Assembly (NCBI GenBank): GCA_002722885.1
Contig: PBNE01000006.1
Span: 85,690 to 149,689 of the forward strand
Direction of reading: 5' to 3'
Length of the DNA: 64,000 bases
Source: Rhodospirillaceae bacterium
GTDB lineage: Bacteria > Pseudomonadota > Alphaproteobacteria > SP197
The notes under the pieces are model-generated. The model saw only the letters and a list, made by a program, of their open reading frames with translations, had not been told where the DNA came from and did not search any database. Shown piece after piece: positions 1-9,528 of the stretch (position 1 is its first letter; each line of letters starts with the position of its first letter). Made by a program: the position numbers and the translations under genes.

Positions 1-1028
1 GAATGCCGCTGTTTGCGTGGTCCGTTCTGGTCACGGCCTTCCTGCTGGTGCTGTCCCTGCCTGTCCTGGCCGGTGCGATCACCATGCTGCTGACCGACCG
101 TAACTTCGGCACCGGGTTCTTCGATCCCGCGCTGGGCGGTGATCCTATCCTCTACCAGCATCTCTTCTGGTTCTTCGGCCATCCCGAGGTCTACATTCTG
201 ATCTTGCCGGCCTTTGGGATCATCAGCCATATCATCTCGACCTTCTGCCGCAAGCCGATTTTCGGTTATCTCGGCATGGCCTACGCCATGGTCGCGATCG
301 GCTTTGTCGGTTTTGTTGTGTGGGCGCACCACATGTACACGGTTGGTATGGGTGTTGACACGAAGGCTTACTTTGTTGTCGCCACCATGGTCATTGCAGT
401 CCCGACAGGGGTGAAGATCTTCTCCTGGCTGGCCACAATGTGGGGCGGGTCAATGGAGTTCAGAACGCCGATGCTATGGGCGCTGGGCTTCCTGTTCCTG
501 TTCACCGTGGGTGGTGTGACCGGCGTGCTGCTGGCCAACGCCGGCATCGATCATCCGATGCACGACACCTACTTCGTGGTGGCGCATTTCCACTACGTTC
601 TGTCGCTTGGTGCCGTCTTCGGCCTTTTCGGCGGGTTCTATTACTGGATCGGTAAGATGTCGGGCTACCAGTATCCGGAGTGGGCCGGCAAGTTGCACTT
701 CTGGCTGACGCTGATCGGTGTGAACATCACCTTCTTCCCGCAGCACTTCCTGGGTTTTGCCGGCATGCCGCGCCGTATCCCGGACTATCCTGATGCCTAT
801 GCGGGCTGGAACTATGTCTCGTCGATCGGCTCGTACATCACGGCTGTGGGCATGCTGGTGTTCTTCTATGTCCTGATCGATATCTTCCTGCTGCGTCGCG
901 AGAAGTGCGCCGCCAACCCCTGGGGTGAGGGTGCGACCACGCTGGAGTGGACCGTGAGCTCGCCTCCGCCGTTCCACACCTTCGAGGACCCGCCCTATAT
1001 GGGTGCGTCGAGCCAGTCCAGTCGCTAA
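1..1028 (+). CDS. ctaD: Cytochrome c oxidase subunit I, aa3 type (5' truncated by window edge)
   Basis: Catalytic subunit of the aa3-type cytochrome c oxidase in the inner membrane, which reduces O2 to water and pumps protons. The visible part is the C-terminal 341 residues; the frame is open to the left edge, so the N-terminus lies outside. Heme-copper signatures are intact: HPEVY (about residues 60-64 of the visible part, the Cu-B His and the cross-linked Tyr), the Cu-B pair HH at 109-110, and the [16 protein letters not shown] segment with the heme a and a3 ligands. Several strongly hydrophobic helices follow. ctaB begins 15 bases downstream, and ctaG and ctaE follow, so this is the standard cta cluster. 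The assignment is secure. Confidence 0.97.
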   Translation, partial: MPLFAWSVLVTAFLLVLSLPVLAGAITMLLTDRNFGTGFFDPALGGDPILYQHLFWFFGHPEVYILILPAFGIISHIISTFCRKPIFGYLGMAYAMVAIGFVGFVVWAHHMYTVGMGVDTKAYFVVATMVIAVPTGVKIFSWLATMWGGSMEFRTPMLWALGFLFLFTVGGVTGVLLANAGIDHPMHDTYFVVAHFHYVLSLGAVFGLFGGFYYWIGKMSGYQYPEWAGKLHFWLTLIGVNITFFPQHFLGFAGMPRRIPDYPDAYAGWNYVSSIGSYITAVGMLVFFYVLIDIFLLRREKCAANPWGEGATTLEWTVSSPPPFHTFEDPPYMGASSQSSR

Positions 1029-1043
1029 ACGGAGTTCGCTCAG

Positions 1044-1952
1044 GTGACCACCGATACCGGCATGACGGCAACCACGGCGCCGCTTTCTGCGGCACCGGCC
1101 GACTTCTTCGCGCTGCTGAAGCCGCGCGTGATGTCGCTTGTCGTCTTCACCGGTGTGGTCGGACTGATGCTGGCGCCGGGATCGCTCCATCCGATTCTGG
1201 CAATCGTTGCAGTGCTCTGTATCGCTGTTGGCGCGGGAGCCTCGGGCTGCATCAACATGTGGTACGAGCGCGACGTCGACGCGATCATGCGACGCACCCA
1301 AAATCGTCCTATTCCCTCGGGTCGGGTCGAGGCGCGCAGTGCACTCGAGTTCGGTGTGACCCTGGCCGTGGCCTCGGTCATGGTGATGGGGCTCGCCATC
1401 AATTGGGTCGCCGCCGCCTTGCTGGCGCTGGCGATCGGGTTCTATGTCTTCGTCTACACCATCTGGCTCAAGCGCCGCACACCGCAGAACATCGTGATCG
1501 GCGGTGCGGCTGGTGCGTTCCCGCCGATGATCGGCTGGGCCGCTGTGACTGGGGATGTGTCACTCGCCTCGATCGTGCTGTTTGCCATCATTTTCTTCTG
1601 GACCCCGCCGCATTTCTGGGCGCTCGCTCTTTACCGGTCCGGTGACTATGAGGCAGCCGGCATTCCGATGTTGCCGGTCGTGGTCGGAGCCGAGGCATCG
1701 CGCCGTCAGATCCTGCTCTACAGCATGCTGATGCTGCCGCTGTCTCTGGCACCATGGTTCCTCGGTGCTTCCGGTTTGGTTTACGCGGCCGGCGCGGGTG
1801 TCCTCTCCGCCATCTTCGTCGGCGGTGCGGTGCGTGTCATGACCCAGCGCACCGATGCAGCGGCGCGCTGGATGTTCAAGTACTCGATCCTCTACCTTGC
1901 GCTGCTCTTTGCGATGATGATCTTCGACCACCTGATCGCGGGGCTGTTGTGA
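1044..1952 (+). CDS. ctaB: Protoheme IX farnesyltransferase (heme O synthase)
   Basis: Polyprenyl transferase of the UbiA superfamily that farnesylates heme b to heme o, the precursor of the heme a used by CtaD. It is 302 residues with about nine hydrophobic helices. The family Asp-rich loop is visible as [19 protein letters not shown] (about residues 69-87), and a second conserved stretch, [13 protein letters not shown], lies near residue 190. The GTG start at 1044 is preferred because GGAG at 1031-1034 sits about 9 bases upstream. It lies between ctaD and the ctaG assembly factor, consistent with heme supply to the oxidase. Confidence 0.96.
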   Translation: MTTDTGMTATTAPLSAAPADFFALLKPRVMSLVVFTGVVGLMLAPGSLHPILAIVAVLCIAVGAGASGCINMWYERDVDAIMRRTQNRPIPSGRVEARSALEFGVTLAVASVMVMGLAINWVAAALLALAIGFYVFVYTIWLKRRTPQNIVIGGAAGAFPPMIGWAAVTGDVSLASIVLFAIIFFWTPPHFWALALYRSGDYEAAGIPMLPVVVGAEASRRQILLYSMLMLPLSLAPWFLGASGLVYAAGAGVLSAIFVGGAVRVMTQRTDAAARWMFKYSILYLALLFAMMIFDHLIAGLL

Positions 1953-1953
1953 C

Positions 1954-2073
1954 ATGGTCGATGCGGATAGGGAAAAGCAGCAGCGCCGCAAGCGCAATGT
2001 CGCGCTCGGTCTCGCGCTGGCTGGGTTCATCGTGCTGCTTTATGTCGTCAGCATCGTCAAGCTGGGCGGGTGA
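1954..2073 (+). CDS. 39-residue single-pass membrane protein in the cta cluster (CoxF-like position)
   Basis: A short ORF of 39 residues. The first 14 residues are strongly charged (Asp, Arg, Lys, Gln) and are followed by one hydrophobic helix from about residue 16 to 35, ending in KLGG. It starts one base after the ctaB stop and ends six bases before the ctaG start, so it is embedded in the operon. Small single-helix ORFs occupy the same ctaB-ctaG slot in many alphaproteobacteria and are called CoxF or left unnamed. A role in oxidase assembly is inferred from position and topology only. The basic N-terminus predicts a cytoplasmic N-terminus. Confidence 0.75.
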   Translation: MVDADREKQQRRKRNVALGLALAGFIVLLYVVSIVKLGG

Positions 2074-2079
2074 GCGGTC

Positions 2080-2676
2080 ATGAGTGAAACACGCAACCCC
2101 AACGGAAAGCGCAACACCGTGATCGGCATCTCGCTGATGTTGGGTGTGATGGTGGCGCTGACCGCCGCGGCGGTTCCGCTCTATCAGCTGTTCTGTCAGG
2201 TGACGGGTTACGGCGGCACCACAAACACGGCCGAGGCCGCGCCGGGGGCTGACAGCGATGCACCGCTGGTCACCATTCGCTTCAATGCGGACACCGCTCG
2301 CGGCATGGCCTGGGACTTCGAGCCGATGCAGCGTGAGGTTACCGCGCGTGTGGGTGAGCAGGTCACGGTCTTCTACGAGGCCTCCAACCCGACCGACCGG
2401 GCGATCGCAGGCACGTCGACCTACAACGTGACGCCACAGAAGGTCGGCGAGTACTTTGCCAAGATTGACTGCTTTTGTTTCACCGAACAGGTGCTGCAGC
2501 CCGGCATGTCGGTCGCCATGCCGGTCACGTTCTTCGTCGATCCCGAACTGGTGATCGATCCGCTGACCGAGGAAGTCCGAACCATCACACTGTCCTACAC
2601 CTTCTTCGAGATGGAAGGGACAGATATCACAACAAACGCCGCGCTGGTCGAAGAGACCGGTACGGCGGCCAATTGA
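2080..2676 (+). CDS. ctaG: Cytochrome c oxidase copper-assembly protein CtaG/Cox11
   Basis: Cox11-family copper chaperone that inserts Cu-B into subunit I from the periplasmic face. It is 198 residues with a single N-terminal anchor at about residues 12-35 followed by the immunoglobulin-like copper domain. The signature CFCF (Cys131 and Cys133) is the copper-binding pair, and the additional conserved Cys39 lies just after the membrane helix. The QKVGEYFAKIDCFCF context is typical of the family, and the length is normal. It is part of the continuous ctaD-ctaB-ctaG-ctaE run. Confidence 0.96.
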   Translation: MSETRNPNGKRNTVIGISLMLGVMVALTAAAVPLYQLFCQVTGYGGTTNTAEAAPGADSDAPLVTIRFNADTARGMAWDFEPMQREVTARVGEQVTVFYEASNPTDRAIAGTSTYNVTPQKVGEYFAKIDCFCFTEQVLQPGMSVAMPVTFFVDPELVIDPLTEEVRTITLSYTFFEMEGTDITTNAALVEETGTAAN

Positions 2677-2698
2677 TTTTTCTCGAGGGGAGAGGCTG

Positions 2699-3523
2699 AT
2701 GGCCGATCACGCACAGAAGCATCCTTACCATCTGGTGGATCCGAGCCCCTGGCCGGCCATGGGTGCCTTCTCGGCTCTGGTTCTGGCCGGTGGCGCGATC
2801 ATGATGTTTGCGGACGAGACACGCTGGTGGATGCTGTTCCCTGGTCTGATCCTGGTTCTCTCCACCATGTACTTCTGGTGGCGCGACGTCATTCGCGAGG
2901 CCCAGGTCGACAAGGCCCACACGCCTGTGGTTCAGATCGGTTTGCGCTATGGCATGGCGCTGTTCATCGCCTCTGAGGTCATGTTCTTTGTGGCCTGGTT
3001 CTGGGCCTACTTCAACGCGGCGCTGTTCCCGACGATCCAGATGGGCGCCATCTGGCCGCCCGAAGGCATTCTGACCTTCGACCCCTGGGACCTGCCTTTC
3101 ATCAACACCCTGATTCTGCTGACCTCAGGCACCACGGTCACCTGGGCACATCATGCGCTGAAGGAAGGCAACCGCGATCAGCTTATTGCCGGCCTCTGGG
3201 TCACGGTGGTTCTGGGGCTGACCTTCTCGGCCTTCCAGGTCGTCGAGTATGTCCAGGCGCCGTTCGCTTTTGCCGCGACGGACGGCCAGGGCATCTACGG
3301 CTCGACCTTCTTCATGGCGACCGGCTTCCACGGTTTCCACGTGATCGTCGGCACCATCTTCCTCGCGATCTGCCTTGTCCGTGCCTACAAGGGCCACTTC
3401 AAGCCGACACAGCACTTCGGCTTCGAGGCGGCAGCCTGGTACTGGCATTTCGTCGACGTGGTCTGGCTCTTCCTGTTCTGTGCCATTTACTGGTGGGGTG
3501 CAGGCGAGATTGCACACCACTGA
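2699..3523 (+). CDS. ctaE: Cytochrome c oxidase subunit III
   Basis: Subunit III of the aa3 oxidase, 274 residues and seven predicted membrane helices. Family landmarks include the N-terminal HPYHLVDPSPWP, ASEVMFFVAWFWAYFN in the middle and the C-terminal WHFVDVVWLFLF. It contributes to stability and proton uptake of the oxidase rather than to redox chemistry. The ATG at 2699 has a GAGGGGAGAGG Shine-Dalgarno-like tract directly upstream. A G+C-rich hairpin follows the gene, so the structural oxidase genes probably end a transcript here. Confidence 0.97.
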   Translation: MADHAQKHPYHLVDPSPWPAMGAFSALVLAGGAIMMFADETRWWMLFPGLILVLSTMYFWWRDVIREAQVDKAHTPVVQIGLRYGMALFIASEVMFFVAWFWAYFNAALFPTIQMGAIWPPEGILTFDPWDLPFINTLILLTSGTTVTWAHHALKEGNRDQLIAGLWVTVVLGLTFSAFQVVEYVQAPFAFAATDGQGIYGSTFFMATGFHGFHVIVGTIFLAICLVRAYKGHFKPTQHFGFEAAAWYWHFVDVVWLFLFCAIYWWGAGEIAHH

Positions 3524-3549
3524 CCGGTGCACGTCACCTGATGAGGATG

Positions 3550-3573
3550 CGGCCCGTTCGCCGGAGCGGGCCG
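3550..3573 (+). terminator. Candidate hairpin terminator after ctaE
   Basis: Perfect 7-bp stem CGGCCCG / CGGGCCG with a 10-base loop, followed by TTTCCCTTTC. The T-tract is interrupted, so termination may be partial, with readthrough into the DUF983 and SURF1 genes. It lies between the ctaE stop and the next start. Confidence 0.55.
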
Positions 3574-3596
3574 TTTCCCTTTCTGGAACCTGAAAC

Positions 3597-3986
3597 ATGA
3601 GCACCCACTACGGTTTCGTTCCGCCGTTTTCCGCCGGCATTCGCTGCCGCTGTCCACGCTGCGGCGAGGGCAAGCTCTATGATGGGTTTCTGAAGGTTGC
3701 CGAAGGCTGCTCCATCTGCGACCTCCGCCTGGCGCATGAGGACGCCGGTGACGGTCCGGCCGTGTTCATCATCCTGATCTACGGCATGGTCATGGCGGTT
3801 CTGGCCGTGATCATCGAGTTCAGCTACGAGCCGCCCTTGTGGGTCCATCTCTTGATCTTCGTGCCGCTGGTCATGGGCGGTTCGGCGTTGCTGCTTCGGC
3901 CCTTCAAGGGAGTGATGATCGCATTGCAGTACAAGCACAGGATTGGCGGTTTCGAAAACGAACCAGACAGTCCGGGGAGCGGCTGA
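3597..3986 (+). CDS. DUF983 family small membrane protein
   Basis: A 129-residue protein with two CxxC-type pairs near the N-terminus (RCPRCGEGKLY and CSICDLRL, about residues 17-44) that look like a small zinc ribbon, followed by two hydrophobic helices. It is a DUF983 member; this family is nearly always encoded beside aa3 oxidase assembly genes in alphaproteobacteria, but its biochemical role is not established. The stop codon is immediately followed by the GTG start of the SURF1 gene, so the two are co-translated. A contribution to oxidase biogenesis is inferred from context. Confidence 0.88.
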   Translation: MSTHYGFVPPFSAGIRCRCPRCGEGKLYDGFLKVAEGCSICDLRLAHEDAGDGPAVFIILIYGMVMAVLAVIIEFSYEPPLWVHLLIFVPLVMGGSALLLRPFKGVMIALQYKHRIGGFENEPDSPGSG

Positions 3987-4697
3987 GTGAAGCGCTCCCG
4001 CCTGTCTATGACGCTGATTGCGCTGCCGATGATCGCCATCCTCGTCACTCTTGGGACCTGGCAGGTTCAGCGTCTGGCCTGGAAGGACGAGCTCATTGCC
4101 ACCATGGACGCTCGCATGGACCTTCCACCGATTACGGTCGATCAGGTCCTTGCTCTGCCGCTAGCAGAACAGGAATGGCGTCCGGCCTCAGCCCAGGGAA
4201 CCTTCACACCGGACCAGGCTATTGCCCTTTACCGCATTTCAGTTGCGGGCAAGGCCGGCTATCAGATCTTCGCGCCGTTGCTGCGTGAAGGTGCTGTGCC
4301 CGTGTTGGTGAACCTGGGCGCCGTCGCGGCTGCATCGCCTCAGGAGGCGCTCGAAGCCTATGCGCCCGATCCGGACCAAGGCCTCACGATCACCGGTATT
4401 GTGCGCTTCGAGGAGATGCCCGGAGCCTTCACGAACGCCAATGATCCCGACACCGGAGCCTGGTACTGGCTCGATCTCGATGCACTGTCACAAACGCTGA
4501 ACACCCCGCTGCTGCCCATCATGCTGGTCGCCGATGCGGGCAGCACCTTGACTGCAATGACCGGAGGGCAGGCTCGTTTCGAGCCTGCGAACAACCATCT
4601 ACAGTATGCCGGCACGTGGTACGCCCTTGCCCTGGTCGCAACGGTCATCTATCTGCTCATTCTCCGCCGCCCGCCCAATCGGGAATCCTCGTCGTGA
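3987..4697 (+). CDS. SURF1 family cytochrome oxidase assembly protein
   Basis: SURF1/Shy1-type inner-membrane protein that helps deliver heme a to subunit I. It is 236 residues with one helix at the N-terminus (around residues 6-20, ending in GTWQVQRLAWK, a family hallmark) and one at the C-terminus (YALALVATVIYLLIL), enclosing a periplasmic domain. The GTG start abuts the DUF983 stop. The last bases overlap the GTG start of the following carboxypeptidase gene, so it is the distal member of the oxidase block. Confidence 0.93.
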   Translation: MKRSRLSMTLIALPMIAILVTLGTWQVQRLAWKDELIATMDARMDLPPITVDQVLALPLAEQEWRPASAQGTFTPDQAIALYRISVAGKAGYQIFAPLLREGAVPVLVNLGAVAAASPQEALEAYAPDPDQGLTITGIVRFEEMPGAFTNANDPDTGAWYWLDLDALSQTLNTPLLPIMLVADAGSTLTAMTGGQARFEPANNHLQYAGTWYALALVATVIYLLILRRPPNRESSS

Positions 4698-6187
4698 CAT
4701 CTGCCTATCCGCATCTCGAACGGCGTTTCGCCCACATCCGTGCACTTGATCAGGCCCATGGGCTGCTTCACTGGGACCGTGAGACCATCATGCCGCCCGG
4801 AGGCGCTGCGGCACGTGGCGAACAGCTCGCCGCGCTGGAGCGGGTGATCCACGAGAAGATGACCGATAGCGCTCTTGGTGATCTGCTCGACGAAGCGGAA
4901 GGCGGCGCCAATCTCGATTTATGGCGGGCCGCAAATCTTCAACGCATGCGCCGAGCCTGGCGCCATGCCAATGCTCTTGAGGCCGAACTGGTCGAAGCCC
5001 AGTCGCGTGCCATCTCAGCTGGCGTTGGCGCCTGGATGGAGGCGCGTTCAGCGTCAGATTTCACCGCGTTCCTTCCCGCCTTCGAGGAGGTCGTTCGCCT
5101 GTCGTGTGATGTTGCTGTGGCCAAGGGCGAGGCGTTCGGCAAGTCGCCATATGACGCATTGCTCGAAAGCTATGAAGATGAGGTCACCGCCGAGGAGATC
5201 GATACCCTGTTTGGCCGGCTTGCCGCAGTGTTGCCCAACCTCAGAGACCGGATCCTCGAAGCCCAGGCGGTGCGCCCCGAGCCGCAGTTGCCTGAGGGTC
5301 CGTTCCCAGCGGAACGTCAGCAGGCTCTGGGGGAACGGCTCATGACGCTGGCCGGGTTCGACACCACCTGCGGCCGTCTCGATGTCAGCGCGCATCCGTT
5401 CACGGGCGGCGCCACGGGCGATGTGCGCATCACAACCCGTTTCGACGAGTATGATTTCACCAGCTCCGTGATGGCCGTCATGCACGAGACCGGGCACGCG
5501 CTCTACGAACAGGGCCTTCCGGCGGATTGGGCGTTTCAGCCTGTCGGCCAGGCTGTGAACATGACGGTTCACGAAAGTCAGTCTCTGTTGATCGAGATGC
5601 AGGCGAGCCGCAGTCCGGAGTTCCACGGGCATGCCGCGGCCATCATGCGCGAGGAATTGGGCGGGTCCGGGGATGCCTGGGATGCCGAAAATCTCTATCG
5701 CCTGGCCATTCGGGTTGCGCCGGGATACATCCGGGTCGATGCCGATGAGGTCCACTATCCGCTTCACATCATGCTGCGCACCCGCCTGGAGCGTGCGCTG
5801 ATCGCCGGTGATCTCGCCTGCGCCGACGTGCCCGGCGCCTGGAACGACGGCATGGCCGAGCTGGTCGGGATCGTGCCGGAGAACGACGCCCAGGGCTGCT
5901 TGCAGGACATTCACTGGTCTGCGGGCCTGTTCGGCTATTTCCCGACCTATTCCCTGGGCGCGTTGGCCGCTGCCCAGCTCTTCCGAGCCGCCAACGAACA
6001 GGTTCCGGGGATCAGGCCGTCGCTGGCCCGGGGCGACTTCACGCCGCTTCTGGGCTGGCTGCGTGAGAAGATTCACAGCCAGGGTTCGCTGATGTCGACC
6101 CATGCCCTGCTGCGCGAGGCCACGGGCGAAGGCCTCTCGACAGCTGCGTTTGAAGCTCACCTGCAACAGCGGTATCTGGAGGCGTGA
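4694..6187 (+). CDS. M32 family metallocarboxypeptidase (Taq type)
   Basis: Zinc carboxypeptidase of family M32, 497 residues from the GTG at 4694 that overlaps the SURF1 stop; an upstream in-frame start at 4616 would only add residues antiparallel to the family N-terminus. The zinc motif HETGH sits in VMHETGHALYEQGLPADWAFQPVG, and the conserved HWSAGLFGYFPTYSLG block near the C-terminus is also present. It is predicted to be cytosolic, removing C-terminal residues from peptides. Length matches the family. Location between SURF1 and thrC is synteny rather than a functional link. Confidence 0.95.
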   Translation: MTSAYPHLERRFAHIRALDQAHGLLHWDRETIMPPGGAAARGEQLAALERVIHEKMTDSALGDLLDEAEGGANLDLWRAANLQRMRRAWRHANALEAELVEAQSRAISAGVGAWMEARSASDFTAFLPAFEEVVRLSCDVAVAKGEAFGKSPYDALLESYEDEVTAEEIDTLFGRLAAVLPNLRDRILEAQAVRPEPQLPEGPFPAERQQALGERLMTLAGFDTTCGRLDVSAHPFTGGATGDVRITTRFDEYDFTSSVMAVMHETGHALYEQGLPADWAFQPVGQAVNMTVHESQSLLIEMQASRSPEFHGHAAAIMREELGGSGDAWDAENLYRLAIRVAPGYIRVDADEVHYPLHIMLRTRLERALIAGDLACADVPGAWNDGMAELVGIVPENDAQGCLQDIHWSAGLFGYFPTYSLGALAAAQLFRAANEQVPGIRPSLARGDFTPLLGWLREKIHSQGSLMSTHALLREATGEGLSTAAFEAHLQQRYLEA

Positions 6188-7578
6188 TGAAGTATCAGAG
6201 CACACGCGGCCAGGCGCCGATCTTGGGATTCGAAGACGCACTGCTGGCCGGGCTCGCAGCCGACGGCGGTCTCTACCTGCCGCAGTCTTGGCCCGTGTTT
6301 ACGGCCGATACCCTGCGGTCCCTGCAGGGTGCGGACTACGCCACCATCGCGTCCCGTGTCATGGCTCCCTTCATGGAAGGCTGGATCGAGCACGACGAAC
6401 TCTTGGCCATGCTGCGGGAGACCTATGCCGTCTTCGACCATCCGGCCGTGGTGCCGATGGTGCAGGCAGGAAGCAACGACTGGCTTCTTGAGCTCTTTCA
6501 CGGTCCGACCTTCGCCTTCAAGGATGTCGCTCTGCAGCTTCTGGGACGTCTGTTCGACCGGGCTCTGGAGCGTCGCGGCGAACGCATCACGATCGTCGGC
6601 GCCACATCAGGAGACACCGGCTCGGCTGCCATTGCGGGTTGCGCTGATCGCGCCAACATGGATGTCACCATCCTGTTTCCCCACGGCCGGGTCAGCGAGG
6701 TCCAGCGCCGCCAGATGACGACGGTCGACGCCGCCAATGTCCATTGTATCGCCATCGAAGGCACCTTCGACGACTGCCAGGCACTGGTGAAGGCGATGTT
6801 CAACGACGCAGGGTTCCGTTCCCGCATGAACCTGGCGGCGGTCAACTCGATAAACTGGGCGCGTGTCATGGCCCAGTCTGTCTATTACGTTGTATCGGCG
6901 GTGCGGCTGGGTGCACCTGATCGCCCCATCGCCTATTGCATCCCTTCGGCCAACTTCGGTGCCGCGTTCGCCGGCTATGTCGCCAAGCAGATGGGTCTAC
7001 CGATCGCACAGTTCATTATCGCGACCAACACCAACGACATCCTGCATCGTTTTCTGGAATCCGGCAGCTATCGGCCTTCGGGGGTCGTGCCCACACTGTC
7101 GCCCAGCATGGACATCCAGATCTCAAGCAACTTCGAGCGGTTGCTGTTCGAGGTTCATGGCTGTGATCCCGAGGCGACCAGTCACCTGATGGCGCGCCTG
7201 TCGCAATCCGGCGGATTTGAAGCCGAACCGGAGGCTCTGGCCCGGACTCAGACCATGATGGCGAGCCACCGGCTCGATGACGACGGTATGCGCGCCGAGA
7301 TGGCACGGATGCAGGACGATTGCGGTATCATCGTCGATCCGCACACCGCCTGTGGCACGGCAGCGGCCCGTTCGTCGGGGCTGGATCCCGGCATTCCGGT
7401 GATCACCCATGCTCAGGCCCATCCGGCAAAGTTCCCCGACGCTGTGGCGGAAGCCATCGGCAGGCGACCTGACATGCCCGATCGTCTGGCCCGCCTCATG
7501 GGTCGGACCGAGCGGGTGACGGTGTTGCCAAACGACCTTGCTGCTGTGCAGGCTTTCATATCAAACGAATCGGGTTAG
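6187..7578 (+). CDS. thrC: Threonine synthase
   Basis: PLP enzyme converting O-phosphohomoserine to threonine. It is 463 residues and begins with the family signature MKYQSTRG. The PLP lysine is Lys112 in HGPTFAFKDVALQ, and the phosphate-binding loop SGDTGSAA follows. The ATG at 6187 is preferred over the GTG one codon earlier because GGAG at 6178-6181 is correctly spaced from it. The start overlaps the carboxypeptidase stop. Homoserine kinase (thrB) is encoded about 4 kb downstream on the other strand, so both terminal steps of threonine synthesis are in this window. Confidence 0.97.
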   Translation: MKYQSTRGQAPILGFEDALLAGLAADGGLYLPQSWPVFTADTLRSLQGADYATIASRVMAPFMEGWIEHDELLAMLRETYAVFDHPAVVPMVQAGSNDWLLELFHGPTFAFKDVALQLLGRLFDRALERRGERITIVGATSGDTGSAAIAGCADRANMDVTILFPHGRVSEVQRRQMTTVDAANVHCIAIEGTFDDCQALVKAMFNDAGFRSRMNLAAVNSINWARVMAQSVYYVVSAVRLGAPDRPIAYCIPSANFGAAFAGYVAKQMGLPIAQFIIATNTNDILHRFLESGSYRPSGVVPTLSPSMDIQISSNFERLLFEVHGCDPEATSHLMARLSQSGGFEAEPEALARTQTMMASHRLDDDGMRAEMARMQDDCGIIVDPHTACGTAAARSSGLDPGIPVITHAQAHPAKFPDAVAEAIGRRPDMPDRLARLMGRTERVTVLPNDLAAVQAFISNESG

Positions 7579-7626
7579 GACGGCAACCGGACTCAGCAAG
7601 AGGCCGCCGCAGTCCGTGGGAGTACA

Positions 7627-8886
7627 ATGACCGTAAATGTGACCACCTTGGCCAATGGCATGCGTGTTGCGACCGACGCGATCGACGGTGTCGAATCAGC
7701 GGCAGTCGGTGTCTGGGTTGATGTCGGAGCACGGGACGAGCCAGCTGAGATGAACGGCATGTCCCATCTCCTGGAGCATATGGCCTTCAAGGGTACGGAA
7801 CGGCGTGATGCCCGCATGATTGCCCAGGAGATCGAGGACGTGGGCGGCCATGTGAACGCCTACACGTCTCGTGAGAACACTGCTTACTATGCGCGTGTGC
7901 TCCAGGACGACGTGCCGCTGGCGGTCGATATGCTGGCTGACATTCTTCAGAACTCGACCTTCGAGGAGGAAGAGCTGGAGAAGGAGCGCTGGGTTGTCAT
8001 GCAGGAGATTGCCCAGGTCTTCGACACGCCCGATGACCTGATCTTTGACCTCTTCCAGGAACGGGCCTTTCCGGACCAGCCCATGGGCCGTTCGATTCTC
8101 GGTACCAGTGAGGGCGTCGAAAGCTTCCAGCGAACCGCCCTGATGGAGTTCATGGCGCAGTTCTATACTGCCGACAGCATGATCCTGACTGCTTCGGGTG
8201 CGGTCGACCACGATGAGATCGTGCGCCTGGCCGAGGAGCAGTTTCGGGGCCTGCGCCGGTCGAACGGTCACGTGACGGAGCCCGCCGCTTACGGCGGCGG
8301 CAAGGTCGAACGAGCGGAAGATGTTGAACAGCATCATCTGATCGTCGGCTGCAGCGGTTACGGCTTTGACGACGCGAACTACTATCCCGTGCAGCTTTTC
8401 ACGAATGCTCTGGGCGGCGGCATGTCCTCACGGCTGTTCCAGGAGGTGCGCGAGGAGAGGGGGCTTGCATACAGCATCTATGCCTTCCACTCGTCGTTCA
8501 TCGATGGTGGTCTCTTCGGTGTTTATGCCGGCTGTGCTGATGAAGACGCCGCCGATGTGGCCGAGGTCATCGCCGACGAGCTTGTCCGTGCCGGTGAGGG
8601 GCTCGAGGCCGAGGAGCTGGAACGTGCTCGCACGCAGCTCAAGGCCGGGCTCCTGATGTCGCGGGAAAGCACCGCGGGGCGCTGCGAGGCACTTGCTCGC
8701 CAAATGCTCATCTTTAATCGCCCGATGCCTCAGGACGAAATTGTCGAGAAGCTCGATGCCGTCACGCTCGACGACATCAAGTGCTGCACCGAGGAGCTCT
8801 TGTCACGTCCCTTGCCGACGGTCGCTACGATCGGTCCGAAGGACGGGATCAGCCAGTACGACCGCATTGCATCGCGGCTGAACTAG
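7627..8886 (+). CDS. M16 family zinc peptidase (mitochondrial processing peptidase-like)
   Basis: Insulinase-family (M16B) protease of 419 residues related to the beta subunit of mitochondrial processing peptidase. The inverted zinc motif HLLEH is at residues 47-51, with a further acidic ligand region around EKERWVVMQE near residue 127. The C-terminal half contains the conserved RGLAYSIYAFHSSF block. No signal peptide is evident, so a cytosolic protease for small peptides is likely. It follows thrC with a 48-base gap, an arrangement common in alphaproteobacteria. Confidence 0.95.
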   Translation: MTVNVTTLANGMRVATDAIDGVESAAVGVWVDVGARDEPAEMNGMSHLLEHMAFKGTERRDARMIAQEIEDVGGHVNAYTSRENTAYYARVLQDDVPLAVDMLADILQNSTFEEEELEKERWVVMQEIAQVFDTPDDLIFDLFQERAFPDQPMGRSILGTSEGVESFQRTALMEFMAQFYTADSMILTASGAVDHDEIVRLAEEQFRGLRRSNGHVTEPAAYGGGKVERAEDVEQHHLIVGCSGYGFDDANYYPVQLFTNALGGGMSSRLFQEVREERGLAYSIYAFHSSFIDGGLFGVYAGCADEDAADVAEVIADELVRAGEGLEAEELERARTQLKAGLLMSRESTAGRCEALARQMLIFNRPMPQDEIVEKLDAVTLDDIKCCTEELLSRPLPTVATIGPKDGISQYDRIASRLN

Positions 8887-8894
8887 AACAGGTC

Positions 8895-9515
8895 ATGTTT
8901 GGGCTGCTTGGGAAACCCACAGCTTCGGCGCGTACGTCCACACTGGTGGCCGACCAGGTTTTATTGCGTCCGCCGGCCATGGACGACTGGTCAAGCTGGG
9001 CGCAGTTGCGCAGCGAAAGCCGGGAGTTTCTGCAACCCTGGGAGCCGGCCTGGCCCCGTGATGCCTTGACCCAGAACGCCTTTCGCCGCCGCCTGCGCAA
9101 TCAGGCCCGAGATCGGGAAACCGGTCTGGCTCACAGCTACTTCGTGATCCGGCGCGAAGATGGCGCTCTGCTCGGGGGAGTCACGCTTTCGGAGATTCGC
9201 CGGGGTGTCGCCCAGGCCGTGACCCTGGGCTATTGGATCGGCCAGCGATATGCGCGCAAGGGCTACATGGCGGAAGCCGTTGAATGCGTGAACGCGCATG
9301 TTTTCAACACACTCGACCTGCATCGCATCGAGGCGGCCTGTCTTCCGGTCAACGAGCCCAGCCGCCGTTTGCTCGAAGCACGCGGATTTCGTCTCGAGGG
9401 CCTGGCCCAGAGCTATTTGAAGATCGACGGGATCTGGCGCGACCATCTGCTCTTCGGCCTGGTCGACAACGAATGGCGCGAACGCGAGGCACGCCGCAAA
9501 CGCGGCCTTCTCTGA
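8895..9515 (+). CDS. GNAT N-acetyltransferase, RimJ/RimL type
   Basis: GCN5-related acetyltransferase, 206 residues from the ATG at 8895. The GNAT core shows beta strands around FVIRREDGALLGGVTLS and the acetyl-CoA loop YWIGQRYARKGYMAEAV (about residues 115-131), then NEPSRRLLEARGFRLEG, a RimJ-type signature. The family acetylates N-termini of ribosomal proteins or other amines; the substrate here cannot be read from sequence. It lies 8 bases after the M16 gene and probably shares its transcript. Confidence 0.9.
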   Translation: MFGLLGKPTASARTSTLVADQVLLRPPAMDDWSSWAQLRSESREFLQPWEPAWPRDALTQNAFRRRLRNQARDRETGLAHSYFVIRREDGALLGGVTLSEIRRGVAQAVTLGYWIGQRYARKGYMAEAVECVNAHVFNTLDLHRIEAACLPVNEPSRRLLEARGFRLEGLAQSYLKIDGIWRDHLLFGLVDNEWREREARRKRGLL

Positions 9516-9528
9516 AGAAACGAAGGTC

